A DNA stretch of 32,003 bases from Thermoplasmatota archaeon (GCA_028279585.1 JANQNL010000174.1:1-32003), one strand, 5' to 3'. Positions 16,201 to 23,532 are shown, numbered from the stretch's first letter. Numbers and translations: made by a program. Notes: generated by a model not told the origin, from the letters alone.

Positions 16201-18609
16201 ACTCATGAGCGGTGTCCATGTGAGCTGGATGTCCTGTGTGGATCTAGGTGTAAGGCTGGCGATGCTCATTGTTGTCCTGGTTGTTCCACCGACCGTCAGC
16301 TGAACTGTTATCTGGCTCTCAGTATATTCACCGATGTTGCCCACCGTTGCGTTCACGGTCATCGGGAGACCAGCCACTACTGGTGATGGAACCTCTACAT
16401 CCAACACAGCAAGGTCGTGGTCCGCATCGTCCACAGAGATGGATGCCTGGTATGGCCTGAAGTTGTGCTTCGTAACTGTCACAACGATATCCTCATCGGA
16501 TACCGCCGGAACAACAATGGTCGCAACTCCACTGGCCACGGTCCCGGTCCCAAGGATCTCTCCGCCCTGGGACAGACACACAAGCGCACCATCCTGGTTC
16601 ACATTGATAGATATCACAGTGGTCTCTGCACTCACAGAGGCAGGGTGTGTCACGGTCATGTTCGTGGGAAGCGCGGTCCAAACCTCCAGGGTCGGATCGC
16701 CGAAGAAGTGGAACAGCTCATACTCGAGCAGAAGGTATCCCCACGGGTCGCCGAAGTAGTTGTTCATGTAGAACTTCGCATAGTCCATGACCTCGGTCAT
16801 TCGGTAGATGGGGGTCCCCCCACCAATGGTCCCATTGAAGCCTGGGAACACAGCGTCCCACAGCCCATGGCAGTAAGCGTCATTGTATCCGCTCATGCTG
16901 ACCCTGGACGCAGCCACGACACCAACAGCACCACTACCAGGTTTGTTGTAGAACACCTCACCGAAACACTCGGAGTTAGTGCTTCCATACACATCGGTCT
17001 CATGGTCGAACCATCCGGTCTGGCAGTTCAACGAGTAGACGATGGGCTGGAGGTTCCCGTTGTCGAGATCGTTGATCTCGTTGATCATGAACCATGGATC
17101 ACCCCATCCCTGCCTGGCTCCGTGGTCCCTATGGTTGAGGATGAACGTTCCAGACTCCACCATGAAGTCGATGTCTGCAGCTCCACCGTCCCATGCAAAG
17201 CCATTGGCCATGAGAAGATCATCAGGAATAGGCTCGCCATTGGCATAGGTTCCAGAGTTCCAGTTGGTTGGATTGGAACCACCGGTCTTACAGTAGATCC
17301 TGGTGCCGTTGTAACCCTGGGACATGACATAGTTCCGGACCTCTTCAGAGGTCAGTGTGAACCTACGGTCCGCATAGCCATCGGAATTATAATCCTGGAA
17401 GTATGCGGCCAGGGTCACGTTCTCATAGAAACCCGGGACGTCAGGTGGGTTCAGCTCATACTGGATAGCCTTGTTCACAACATCCTCGGCCTCTGCCTTG
17501 TTGTTGGCAGGGATCCGGGAACAGAACATGTCTGGGTAGTAATCGTTACCTGAAAGCGTCACATACCACATGTCCGAGGCTGTATCAGTCCCGTGGTAGG
17601 GATGCCTGTAGAAGTATCTGGTCGGGATGTGATCGGAGTCTCCGAAGAGAAGGAGGTAGGACGGTCTGGGTGTCCACTCCTCGTAAACGTGCCTGACGAA
17701 CTCTGCAAGATCGAGCTCTGTGGCTCCAGACACGTTCGTGCTCACAAGCTTTGTGTGGATACCACGCTGGTTCTTCCAGTCCTTGAGCGTCTCCGCAGCG
17801 TCCATGAACATGGGGTCTGCGATGATGAGCATCTCGCATCCATCCCCGTCATATCCGAAGCCAGGTGCACGAGCGTAAACAACGTCGTTAGCTTCGAACA
17901 GGTCCCAGTTGCGGAGCACCCTTCGCTGGATGTTGGTCATGGGCTCGTTCGGCTGAAGCACGACCGGACCTGTCTCTGGCCAGGTTAGCTCGATAGTGAT
18001 CTCATCAGCGACCTCTACAGTGCTGGAGCCAGCCATGGACACAGGCCATATCCTGATCTCGATAACAGGAGTATCGCGGATCAATCCGCGGTTGGTGACC
18101 TCAACGACCTGTGGTGGATATGTCCCAGGGGAGTCGTACCACATCTCGTCATAGGTGAAAGGAGCATCTGGGATACCTATCCCATCGAACTGCACTGGCT
18201 GCATCGGGTAGGGGGCTCCCGTCTGCACGGTGTGCGAAGAGACCACCGAGGCTCTAACCTCGGCATTGTTGTCTGGAACAGCAAGCATCATCGTAAGGCA
18301 AGGCAGCTCTGCCCTACCGACCTGGCCTCCGAACGACATACCATCGATCTCGATGATATTGAACTCGTTCCCATCCTCTGTGACAGGGATGGTGTCCACT
18401 CCTTCAATGTTCAAGTCCATCTCGAACCCGGTAGAAGTGTGTGGATACATCGTGAGCCCATAGCCAGACGTCGTTTCGACGATACCGACCATATCCTCGG
18501 ACACATCAGGAGCGATGGCCATCTCATCAGCCATCACACCAAAGCCACTGAAGAGCAGAAAACAGAGTACGAGCCCTACAATGGCAGCCAAGCCAGACCT
18601 TATTTGCAT
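13294..18609 (-). CDS. Gingipain-type (C25) cysteine protease with CARDB, MAM-like and six PKD domains, membrane anchored
   Basis: This 1771-residue surface protein has a signal peptide (1-27), a propeptide-like region and a C25 peptidase domain. The catalytic His496 lies in NHRDHGARQGWG and Cys529 in YSLNCQTGW; the 33-residue spacing equals that of the His/Cys pair in gingipain R. Then come a CARDB-like region (about 745-860), a MAM-like jelly-roll region (about 880-1040) and six PKD repeats (about 1093-1620). One membrane helix (about 1638-1660) is followed by a cytoplasmic tail with long polyproline runs and an extremely acidic end. Secreted C25 proteases cleave after Arg or Lys; specificity here is unknown. 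A charged intracellular tail on a secreted protease is unusual. ATG 18609 is preceded by a G-rich ribosome-binding site. Confidence 0.92.
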   Translation of the reverse strand: MQIRSGLAAIVGLVLCFLLFSGFGVMADEMAIAPDVSEDMVGIVETTSGYGLTMYPHTSTGFEMDLNIEGVDTIPVTEDGNEFNIIEIDGMSFGGQVGRAELPCLTMMLAVPDNNAEVRASVVSSHTVQTGAPYPMQPVQFDGIGIPDAPFTYDEMWYDSPGTYPPQVVEVTNRGLIRDTPVIEIRIWPVSMAGSSTVEVADEITIELTWPETGPVVLQPNEPMTNIQRRVLRNWDLFEANDVVYARAPGFGYDGDGCEMLIIADPMFMDAAETLKDWKNQRGIHTKLVSTNVSGATELDLAEFVRHVYEEWTPRPSYLLLFGDSDHIPTRYFYRHPYHGTDTASDMWYVTLSGNDYYPDMFCSRIPANNKAEAEDVVNKAIQYELNPPDVPGFYENVTLAAYFQDYNSDGYADRRFTLTSEEVRNYVMSQGYNGTRIYCKTGGSNPTNWNSGTYANGEPIPDDLLMANGFAWDGGAADIDFMVESGTFILNHRDHGARQGWGDPWFMINEINDLDNGNLQPIVYSLNCQTGWFDHETDVYGSTNSECFGEVFYNKPGSGAVGVVAASRVSMSGYNDAYCHGLWDAVFPGFNGTIGGGTPIYRMTEVMDYAKFYMNNYFGDPWGYLLLEYELFHFFGDPTLEVWTALPTNMTVTHPASVSAETTVISINVNQDGALVCLSQGGEILGTGTVASGVATIVVPAVSDEDIVVTVTKHNFRPYQASISVDDADHDLAVLDVEVPSPVVAGLPMTVNATVGNIGEYTESQITVQLTVGGTTRTTMSIASLTPRSTQDIQLTWTPLMSGWVPMGVEIQPVTNENITYNNVLYEVARIDGEPSVWYLPEPLQLTARKDEISTATLTVGNSGNGSLNYDLMCNATYIEDFSSTTLDTDRWSASAGTPTIGTLGICPPTPKYSMSLTNTDSITSAPVNLSAHTKAGIAFYWQRGGGGDRPEPDDHIFLEYLDNQTSWQQLWTEDGSWEEELYFRYENITLPADALHKDFKFRFYATGSQDGYDDFLLDLIVVENLDPHFWLRSQNSAGRLEGKSQRNVKLIIDTYDMNVGTYKTNISLCNNDPDKGSLMIPVELSVLENIPPVADAGNDQEVDQHTEVTFDGSGSSDNVAIHDLAWEFHYGGSNQRLTGTSPSFTFDDVGEYEVTLIVRDTALNLDSDVMTVTVLDITDPILELGDDVVVDQHTEVTIAGTNCSDNVAVTNWSWSFDYGARAMEFYTRDLVFTFDDAGEYDVTLTVSDARGNSATDMLTVTVEDITVPVIDGIEDQVVDQHTMVTFDGTSCVDNVAVTNWTWSFDYGGSQVLEGETKTFTFDDVGVYPVTLQIMDAEGNTAETTFTVTVLDITAPMPLVGDDMEIDQFTEVNLDGSGSTDNVGIVTYEWSIASGVIATGETATYSFPDVGEFTVMLTVTDAAGNSANDTFVVKVLDITAPIADAGEDVEVDQGALVELDASGSWDNVGIVSFEWSYDPDQTISTEEAEVSFTEIGVYEITLTVTDAAGNVGTDTIDITVVDSTPPTADAGPGQTVEPETFVTLTATASDNIGVASYEWKFLVDGNVVKMDGQEIEFYFDRLGNYSITLTVRDEAGNKATAYTWVHVKAKDTSGPGGQNGGSGGEYENTGSTKRGETMTFLLLLIIAIVIVIMAVVLVIVVVVKKMGQGEQEEEALEEEPEKAPLPPLPPPKKGQLPPPPPSYRPPPPPPQNMPPFPPPAPQQTAAEPEEELQELEEMDWDEDDVDFDEDDGGDDIDFDELDELDDLDFD
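13790..15335 (-). repeat. Six tandem PKD-domain repeats within the C25 protease gene
   Basis: Each unit is about 85-90 codons and reads roughly DxTxPxADAGxDxxVDQ, then SxDNVxI, then WSFDYG, then FTFDDVGEYxVTLTVxDAxGN. Units 2 and 3 share DNVAVTNW and WSFDYG almost exactly, suggesting the most recent duplication. The array probably forms a stalk lifting the peptidase off the membrane. Confidence 0.8.
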
Positions 18610-18690
18610 CTAATGCCCCCTGGGGCCCCAAGCGTAATACTGATTGCTAGTTAGTTAGCAGAAGTAAATGCTTCGGACAAAAATTGCATG

Positions 18691-18708
18691 AATATATACT
18701 ATATTTAA
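18691..18708 (-). promoter_or_regulatory. A/T-rich TATA region upstream of the C25 protease
   Basis: Minus-strand TTAAATATAGTATATATT offers one or two TATA boxes about 80-100 nt before ATG 18609, implying a leader of roughly 60 nt. The leader contains a 10-bp GC palindrome TGGGGCCCCA (18621-18630) next to the G-rich ribosome-binding site, which could affect translation. Confidence 0.4.
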
Positions 18709-18778
18709 CAATTGCTCACATCCAGGGCCCCAGAGACCACCTCTGAAACCCTAGAACACCATCTCTGGGAAGGAAACA

Positions 18779-18785
18779 CTTAAAT
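18779..18785 (+). promoter_or_regulatory. TATA box for rpoL
   Basis: CTTAAAT is centred 28 nt before ATG 18810, predicting a leaderless transcript. Confidence 0.5.
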
Positions 18786-18809
18786 GGGAATGAGGAATAC
18801 GGCGGCCTC

Positions 18810-19085
18810 ATGGAACTCAGACTCATCTCCAAGGACAAGGATTCCATGTCCGTGGAGCTAGTGGGCCAGAACGAGACCCTGATGACACCGCTCATCGAGA
18901 AGCTCCTTACCGACGATAAGGTCGAGCACGCCTCATACCACAGGAGACATCTCTTTTTGGACCCTCCAACCATCACCATCGCCGTGAACGAGGGCAAGCC
19001 ACAGACAGCCATCAAGAGGGCTGCAAAGGGCATTGCCAGCGACTTCCGCGACATGCGTGAGAGGTTCGAGAAGCTCTCTGGATGA
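18810..19085 (+). CDS. rpoL: DNA-directed RNA polymerase subunit L (Rpo11)
   Basis: This 91-residue protein has the compact alpha-like fold of archaeal Rpo11/eukaryotic RPB11. Typical stretches are NETLMTPLIEKLLTDDKV near the N-terminus and a Pro-containing strand (LDPPTITIAV) followed by a C-terminal helix. Rpo11 pairs with Rpo3 to start RNA polymerase assembly. The start ATG is supported by the TATA box 28 nt upstream. The truD ribosome-binding site overlaps its stop codon region, so the two genes form a short operon. Confidence 0.92.
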   Translation: MELRLISKDKDSMSVELVGQNETLMTPLIEKLLTDDKVEHASYHRRHLFLDPPTITIAVNEGKPQTAIKRAAKGIASDFRDMRERFEKLSG

Positions 19086-19094
19086 GGTGAGCCC

Positions 19095-20459
19095 TTGGCA
19101 TCACCAAGCGGCGATCCTCGAAACGAGGTCATCGACTATCCAGCCGAGTCCAGAACTCTTCAAAGAACAGGCGACCCTATCGAGGTGAACGTCGGTATCG
19201 ATTTCTATTACACTACAGCCAAGGGTATTGGGGGTAGGATCAAGGCTAGCGCCCAGGACTTCGAGGTCAGGGAGGTCTCAGACTACCCCACCAAGGCTGA
19301 AGACGGGGACCACACCATTGCCACCATCAAGAGCACGAACTGGGAGACCAACAGGCTTGTCAGGAAGCTTTCCAGAAAGCTCGGAATCTCCAGGACCAGG
19401 GTCGGTTTTGCAGGTACCAAGGACAAGCGGGCCGTGACAACCCAGCTCATGTCCTTCAGACGAGCATCCGTTGATGATGTAAGCAACCTCCACCTCACCG
19501 ATGTCGAGATCACTGACATCTACTCTGCCCGCAGAGGCATCCAGCTCGGCGACCTCATCGGCAACGAGTTCACTATCGTCCTAAGAGAGATCCCGGAAGG
19601 GGATTGGCAGCAGAGGTTCGAGACCACCGCCCAGCAGCTCAATGAAGCTGGTGGCATCCCGAACTACTTCGGCATCCAGAGGTTCGGAGCGGTCCGGCCT
19701 GTGACCCACACCATGGGTGAACACATCGTCAATAGCAGGTTCAAGGAAGCTGTTGAGGCGTACTTGTATTACCCGGAAAAGGAAGAGTCCGAGGATGCCC
19801 AGGCAGCACGATTGGCCTTGTATAAGGGACAGCTCCAAGACGGTCTGGACATCATGCCCACCCACATGTCCTTCGAGCGCTCCATGGTCGAATACCTCAT
19901 GCACAACCCCGAAGACTACATCGGAGCATTGAAGGTCCTGCCCATCAACCTCACTTTGATGTTCGTCCACGCATACCAGTCACACCTGTTCAATAGGATC
20001 CTCACAAGGCGTATAGAGGCAGGTCTGCCGATCACCAAACCAGTGGTCGGAGATTTCATCCTCCCCCGCTCCAAGCTCGGTGTGCCAGACCAGGACAATC
20101 CGGTCCCGGTAGGTGAGCAGAACCTGGAAAAGATAACCAAGCTCTGTGGTAAGCACAAGGCTTTCGTCTCCATCCCATGCTTCGGGACCGAGGTCCCCCT
20201 AGCCGAAGGAGAGCCTGGCGAGATCGAGGCCAAGGTCATCGAGGAAGAAGGTCTGGACAGGGACAGGTTCATCGTTCCAGAGATACCCCGGCTCACGACC
20301 AGGGGGATCAGACGCGAAGCTTTCTGCCACATCATGGATTCATCTTACGAAGTGCTGGACGAGAGCTCTGCCAAGGTCCAGTTCAGGCTCTACAAGGGTG
20401 CTTACGCAACGGTTGTTGTGCGTGAGTTCATCAAGGGCAGCGCGCTTTCGACGAGCTGA
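19095..20459 (+). CDS. truD: tRNA pseudouridine synthase D (TruD family)
   Basis: The 454-residue product carries the TruD signature GTKDKRAVTTQ, with catalytic Asp110. NYFGIQRFG, family-typical after the RGI/QLGDL region, is also present, as is the AYQSHLFN segment of the TruD-specific insertion. TruD modifies U13 of tRNA; archaeal/eukaryotic members also include Pus7-type enzymes with broader targets. The start is TTG 19095, preceded by GAGGTGA (19084-19090), which overlaps the end of rpoL. Length is in the archaeal range of about 400-450. Stop is TGA. Confidence 0.94.
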   Translation: MASPSGDPRNEVIDYPAESRTLQRTGDPIEVNVGIDFYYTTAKGIGGRIKASAQDFEVREVSDYPTKAEDGDHTIATIKSTNWETNRLVRKLSRKLGISRTRVGFAGTKDKRAVTTQLMSFRRASVDDVSNLHLTDVEITDIYSARRGIQLGDLIGNEFTIVLREIPEGDWQQRFETTAQQLNEAGGIPNYFGIQRFGAVRPVTHTMGEHIVNSRFKEAVEAYLYYPEKEESEDAQAARLALYKGQLQDGLDIMPTHMSFERSMVEYLMHNPEDYIGALKVLPINLTLMFVHAYQSHLFNRILTRRIEAGLPITKPVVGDFILPRSKLGVPDQDNPVPVGEQNLEKITKLCGKHKAFVSIPCFGTEVPLAEGEPGEIEAKVIEEEGLDRDRFIVPEIPRLTTRGIRREAFCHIMDSSYEVLDESSAKVQFRLYKGAYATVVVREFIKGSALSTS

Positions 20460-20472
20460 TCTCAATAAGTTC

Positions 20473-20737
20473 CGTAAGTTTCTTACGTCAGTGTAATCGC
20501 ACCGAAACTTCGGGGCCCATCTATGCCTTACCGTAGAATGTAACCACGGCAAGCGGGCTTTTCTCTTTCAACAGCTATCAACGGTTCGAAAGAGAAAAGT
20601 GCGGGGATGCTGAAGTTTCACATATATTGACGACCGTGAAACTTCAGTGCCAGCAGTATCCATAGGATACGGCGTCTGATAGCGGTACTAGCACCATTTC
20701 CTGTGAACGCTAGAACTCGACGAAAAGGAAATGGTGC
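20473..20737. repeat. Array of perfect hairpins between truD and tRNA-Gly
   Basis: Three separate 12-bp perfect inverted repeats lie in a row: 20558-20569 with 20588-20599, 20610-20621 with 20636-20647, and 20691-20702 with 20726-20737. Smaller ones are 20473-20478 with 20482-20487 (TTT loop), 20502-20505 with 20510-20513, and 20656-20661 with 20665-20670. The right arm of the third covers the tRNA 3' end including CCA. The region between truD and the tRNA contains no gene. Roles as bidirectional terminators, a structured RNA, or products of strand-switching are all possible. Confidence 0.7.
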
Positions 20738-20806
20738 GGGTGCGGGGATTTGAACCCCGGCAGATGGCTTGGAAGGCCATTGTCATAGCCCCTAGACCAC
20801 ACCCGC
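20732..20806 (-). tRNA. tRNA-Gly, anticodon TCC, with encoded CCA
   Basis: The minus strand folds as a standard tRNA. The acceptor GCGGGTG (20806-20800) pairs with CACCCGC (20742-20736). The anticodon stem ATGGC/GCCAT closes the loop CTTCCAA with anticodon TCC. The T arm has GGTTCAAAT. The discriminator A (20735) is followed by encoded CCA (20734-20732). No intron. A TATA box lies about 30 nt upstream. The trailer pairs with the acceptor end as a 12-bp hairpin (see findings). Confidence 0.95.
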
Positions 20807-20834
20807 ACGGAGAGGCCCAGTATTAGAGGACGGT

Positions 20835-20842
20835 TATTTATC
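20835..20842 (-). promoter_or_regulatory. TATA box for tRNA-Gly
   Basis: Minus-strand GATAAATA is centred near 20838, predicting transcription from about 20812, six bases before the mature tRNA 5' end. Confidence 0.5.
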
Positions 20843-20892
20843 TTTAACTGAGGGCCTGGGCTGACACCCTTCCCCTAACGTGCAGAAAAAGA

Positions 20893-20900
20893 TAATATAC
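20893..20900 (+). promoter_or_regulatory. TATA box for the Gln/Pro-tailed membrane protein
   Basis: TAATATAC is centred near 20896, predicting a start near 20923 and a leader of about 27 nt. The leader contains AAGGAGGAG (20936-20944), one of the clearest ribosome-binding sites in the window; it selects ATG 20950 over the in-frame GTG 20944. Confidence 0.5.
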
Positions 20901-20949
20901 ATCGATATCATATGAAAATCCAAGTCCCTGTGGCCAAGGAGGAGTGTAT

Positions 20950-22197
20950 ATGGCAAAGTGGCCAGTCTCCATAGCGCTTTTAGTACTTTCAGCAGCAGCT
21001 TTGGCAGTAGTAATGTTCATGTTCCCAGTTTATGAGGTCATCAATGAAGGTGAGGTCAACGGTGAGAAGTTCACCGTTACCGAAAGCTACTACGTTGACC
21101 ATTACGAGATAGAATGTAACAACGAGAACGTACCGATAATCGATACGGACTCGGATGGAGTACCAGACTCAACTACCACTGGTGCCATCAGTTACAAAGA
21201 CCAGGCCGACTTCGATAATCAAGATCAAACCGATAATTTCGGTTGGGCCGGAAGTTACGAAGACCACGGTCAAAAAGAGAAAAGCCAGGTCTACGAAGTG
21301 ACCTATTGGGGAATGATAGTGTCCCTTGCATTTGCAGGCATCTCTCTCATCCTTACACCTATCTCTGGATTCAGGAAGCTCCCTATCTGGCTTCCAAGGA
21401 TCTCCTACGCACTCTTCATCGTCGGAGGCCTCGTGGTCCTATTGTTCGCAGCCATCATGTTCGCAGAGTTCGGTGGGGCAGCATACCAGGATGATGAGCG
21501 CGAGAACTTCTATGTCATGAAGAAGGATATTCAGGCCGAGCATCCCAACGCCAGTATGGCCATCAAGTACGAGAAGACCGAGATAGGCGACAGCTATATG
21601 GGCGAGCTCAAGAGCGAACAGGGCTCTGTATGGACGTTCACCCACGACCCTGTCAAGGCCTACGGTAATGCGTCACAAAATCCGCCTCAGTACATTCCTG
21701 AAACAGAAGACATCTACTGGACCTCCAACATAGGTACGGTCCTTGTTGCCAATTACGCTCTATCGCAAACTGCAGACCCCGCTCACGATGAAGTTACCGT
21801 GGGTTGGAGTAAAACGAGCTACCGTCCACACATTCCAGGATGGTTCATCCTCATCGCTCCTGTGTTCCTGGGTCTGATAGCTGTGTTCCTTGTGGACCAG
21901 AACCTCGAGAAGGTCGACTACAAGAAGAAGAAACCGGACAGCTTCCAGGAGGATTACTCGTCCGCACCGCAGCCTCAGTACAACCAGTCAGCGGACCAGA
22001 TGTATGGTCAGCAGCCACAGAGGCAGCAGCAGCCTGCTTATCAACAGCAGCAACAGCAATCTCAACGATCATCATATCAACAGCCAGCGCCAACGCGCGG
22101 AGGTGGTCAGCCTCCACCCGAACCGGCAGCTCCCGGTCCAGGGCCGGGACCTATAGGTCCTGCCCCGCTCGAGGACGAGTCATACGACCAATACTAG
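20950..22197 (+). CDS. Four-helix membrane protein with Gln/Pro-rich cytoplasmic tail
   Basis: The 415-residue protein has an N-terminal helix (about 4-24) and an extracellular segment with a calcium-binding-like DTDSDGVPDS motif. Helices near 115-137 and 148-172 follow, then a second soluble segment and a last helix (about 295-318). The final 80 residues are low complexity: alternating Gln and Tyr (PQYNQS, AYQQQQQQS), then Pro/Gly runs, ending DESYDQY. No family is recognised. Such Q/Y/P tails are prone to weak multivalent contacts. ATG 20950 is supported by the strong ribosome-binding site. The 60-aa membrane protein follows after 33 nt and probably shares the transcript. Confidence 0.7.
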   Translation: MAKWPVSIALLVLSAAALAVVMFMFPVYEVINEGEVNGEKFTVTESYYVDHYEIECNNENVPIIDTDSDGVPDSTTTGAISYKDQADFDNQDQTDNFGWAGSYEDHGQKEKSQVYEVTYWGMIVSLAFAGISLILTPISGFRKLPIWLPRISYALFIVGGLVVLLFAAIMFAEFGGAAYQDDERENFYVMKKDIQAEHPNASMAIKYEKTEIGDSYMGELKSEQGSVWTFTHDPVKAYGNASQNPPQYIPETEDIYWTSNIGTVLVANYALSQTADPAHDEVTVGWSKTSYRPHIPGWFILIAPVFLGLIAVFLVDQNLEKVDYKKKKPDSFQEDYSSAPQPQYNQSADQMYGQQPQRQQQPAYQQQQQQSQRSSYQQPAPTRGGGQPPPEPAAPGPGPGPIGPAPLEDESYDQY

Positions 22198-22230
22198 CGT
22201 TGAGCACGTCTGGCCCGAAAAGGGATCATC

Positions 22231-22413
22231 ATGGAACTAGGCACGATACTCCTGATAGTGGGAGCATGTCTCTTCGTTCTCGCAGGTCTATTTGGTATAG
22301 CCTATCTTCTGGCCAAGCGCAAGCTTGCACAGATAGAGGCTGAACAACAGAGGCTCAAAGAGATCCGTGAGGAACAGGAGATGGTGGAGTCTGTCCTAGC
22401 AGACATAGAATGA
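22231..22413 (+). CDS. Small membrane protein with coiled-coil tail (60 aa)
   Basis: One membrane helix (about residues 4-28) is followed by a charged coiled coil (LAQIEAEQQRLKEIREEQEM) to the C-terminus. The architecture is that of a bitopic scaffold or regulatory peptide. ATG 22231 lies 33 nt after the preceding membrane protein; GGGATCA precedes it. It abuts the convergent KH protein gene (stop at 22413, next gene ends at 22414). The function is not recognisable. Confidence 0.6.
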   Translation: MELGTILLIVGACLFVLAGLFGIAYLLAKRKLAQIEAEQQRLKEIREEQEMVESVLADIE

Positions 22414-22974
22414 TCATTCTTCCCTGTCTTGGATCTCGTGGAACAGCATGCCCTTTCGCCTCTTCTTGCGCATACCTTCCAGATACCTGTAGGCCGAGGA
22501 ATGTTCAGAGCCATTGAGGATCATGTCCACAGCCACTTCTGCAATGCGGACCTCCTCGATGTCACCGAGGAGGATGACCGTGTTCCCCTGCACGACCATA
22601 TCACAACCTGTGAGCTCCTCGATGAGCGCCCTGGTCTTGCCGTTGGTGCCGATTATCCGGCCACGCAGCCTATGGATGTGCTTGGAGCTCTTTCCGGAGT
22701 AGTCCCGGATATCGATGATGGCAAGCTCCGTGTTCTCCTGGAACAGCCTGTAAGCCTTTTCAGGAGCCATGCCGCGGCCGATGGCCTTGACGATGTTCCT
22801 GACGATAAGGAAAAGATGTGGCTCGAAGGCCTTGGAGTCGTCCAGGACGACGTCGCCGGACTCGGAGTCGATGTCCAGTCGTATCCCGGAGCGGTCGTGG
22901 ATCTCTTTCGAGACCGACCCGTCCCTACCAATGAGAACGGCGACACGGTCCTTGGGGATCCTTACTACGTCCAT
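22414..22974 (-). CDS. Double-KH RNA-binding protein (Pno1/Dim2-like)
   Basis: This 186-residue protein has two KH domains. The first holds VAVLIGRDGSV (GxxG at about residues 16-19), the second GRIIGTNGKTRALIEELTG. This is the layout of archaeal Dim2/Pno1 homologues (often annotated as KH-domain RNA-processing protein), which bind the 3' end of 16S rRNA in small-subunit assembly. The tail is very basic (MRKKRRKG). ATG 22974 is preceded by GGAGATG. It lies 19 nt downstream of the RNase P RNA on the same strand, so the two may share a transcript. Confidence 0.88.
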   Translation of the reverse strand: MDVVRIPKDRVAVLIGRDGSVSKEIHDRSGIRLDIDSESGDVVLDDSKAFEPHLFLIVRNIVKAIGRGMAPEKAYRLFQENTELAIIDIRDYSGKSSKHIHRLRGRIIGTNGKTRALIEELTGCDMVVQGNTVILLGDIEEVRIAEVAVDMILNGSEHSSAYRYLEGMRKKRRKGMLFHEIQDREE

Positions 22975-22993
22975 CCAGACATCTCCAGTTGAG

Positions 22994-23343
22994 CCCCGAC
23001 AGGGTCAAGGACATAAGCCTCTTTCTGTTCCACGGCACTCGTCGCCGAGTGCCGATGTGCGACATTCAACTTTGCGTCCTACCTTCCGGCTCGGCGAGAA
23101 GCCTCGAACCCGGATGTTTGGACTTGCTCCAGTAGGGATGGCCGTTTCATCATATCCCTCCTCGACCTCACCACCAAGTGGATCATCGCATATGAGGAAG
23201 GCTGTGTCGTTTCTGCTCCATTGCCAGGACTTTCGCCCTCACGGCTTGAACCGCGCTACCCTTCTCTGTGGAGAGAGGACTTTCCTCAGCTGTCCGGTCA
23301 AGGACTGGACTACCGTCGGTCGCCCGCCTTCTCCCTGTCGGGG
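22994..23343 (-). ncRNA. rnpB: Archaeal RNase P RNA
   Basis: The minus strand carries the conserved RNase P cores: GAGGAAAGTCC (CR-I) followed by CCACAGAGAAGGG, and near the 3' end ACAGAAAGAGGCTTATG (CR-V). An 11-bp terminal helix P1 pairs CCCCGACAGGG (23343-23333) with CCCTGTCGGGG (23004-22994), setting both ends. The 350-nt length fits archaeal type A. A TATA box lies 24-27 nt upstream of the 5' end. The RNA is the catalytic core that removes tRNA 5' leaders. Frames open across this region are spurious. Confidence 0.95.
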
Positions 23344-23363
23344 AGGGCATGATACTGGATATT

Positions 23364-23371
23364 GTATAAAA
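23364..23371 (-). promoter_or_regulatory. TATA box for RNase P RNA
   Basis: Minus-strand TTTTATAC is centred near 23367, about 25 nt before the P1-defined 5' end at 23343. Confidence 0.6.
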
Positions 23372-23498
23372 ATCTGATGTCGAGTTGGAAGCATTTCAAA
23401 TATCCCGCCCACCTAATGCCACCCCACCCAGCTCGCTGTGCTGGCGGCCGCCACACCCCCGGCCACCTGCTCGCTCGCTCAACTCTCGAAGTTAATTA

Positions 23499-23505
23499 CT
23501 TATAT
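23499..23505 (+). promoter_or_regulatory. TATA box for the methyltransferase
   Basis: CTTATAT is centred at 23502. The predicted start near 23529 leaves about 4 nt before ATG 23533. Between this box and the RNase P promoter, 23380-23490 is a G/C-rich stretch in which I see no gene. Confidence 0.5.
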
Positions 23506-23532
23506 CGTCCCTCGTATTGGAAGGCGAAACCC

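Noticed and set aside
20473..20737. CRISPR-like array
   Set aside because: The repeats are different hairpins, not a common direct repeat with spacers, and no cas genes are present.
20691..20806. Possible integration (att) site at tRNA-Gly
   Set aside because: The repeated tRNA 3' end is inverted, not direct, and no integrase or element genes lie nearby.
22769..23377. Long open frame (about 200 codons) on the plus strand
   Set aside because: It lies antisense to RNase P RNA and the KH protein gene; its composition is explained by those two genes.
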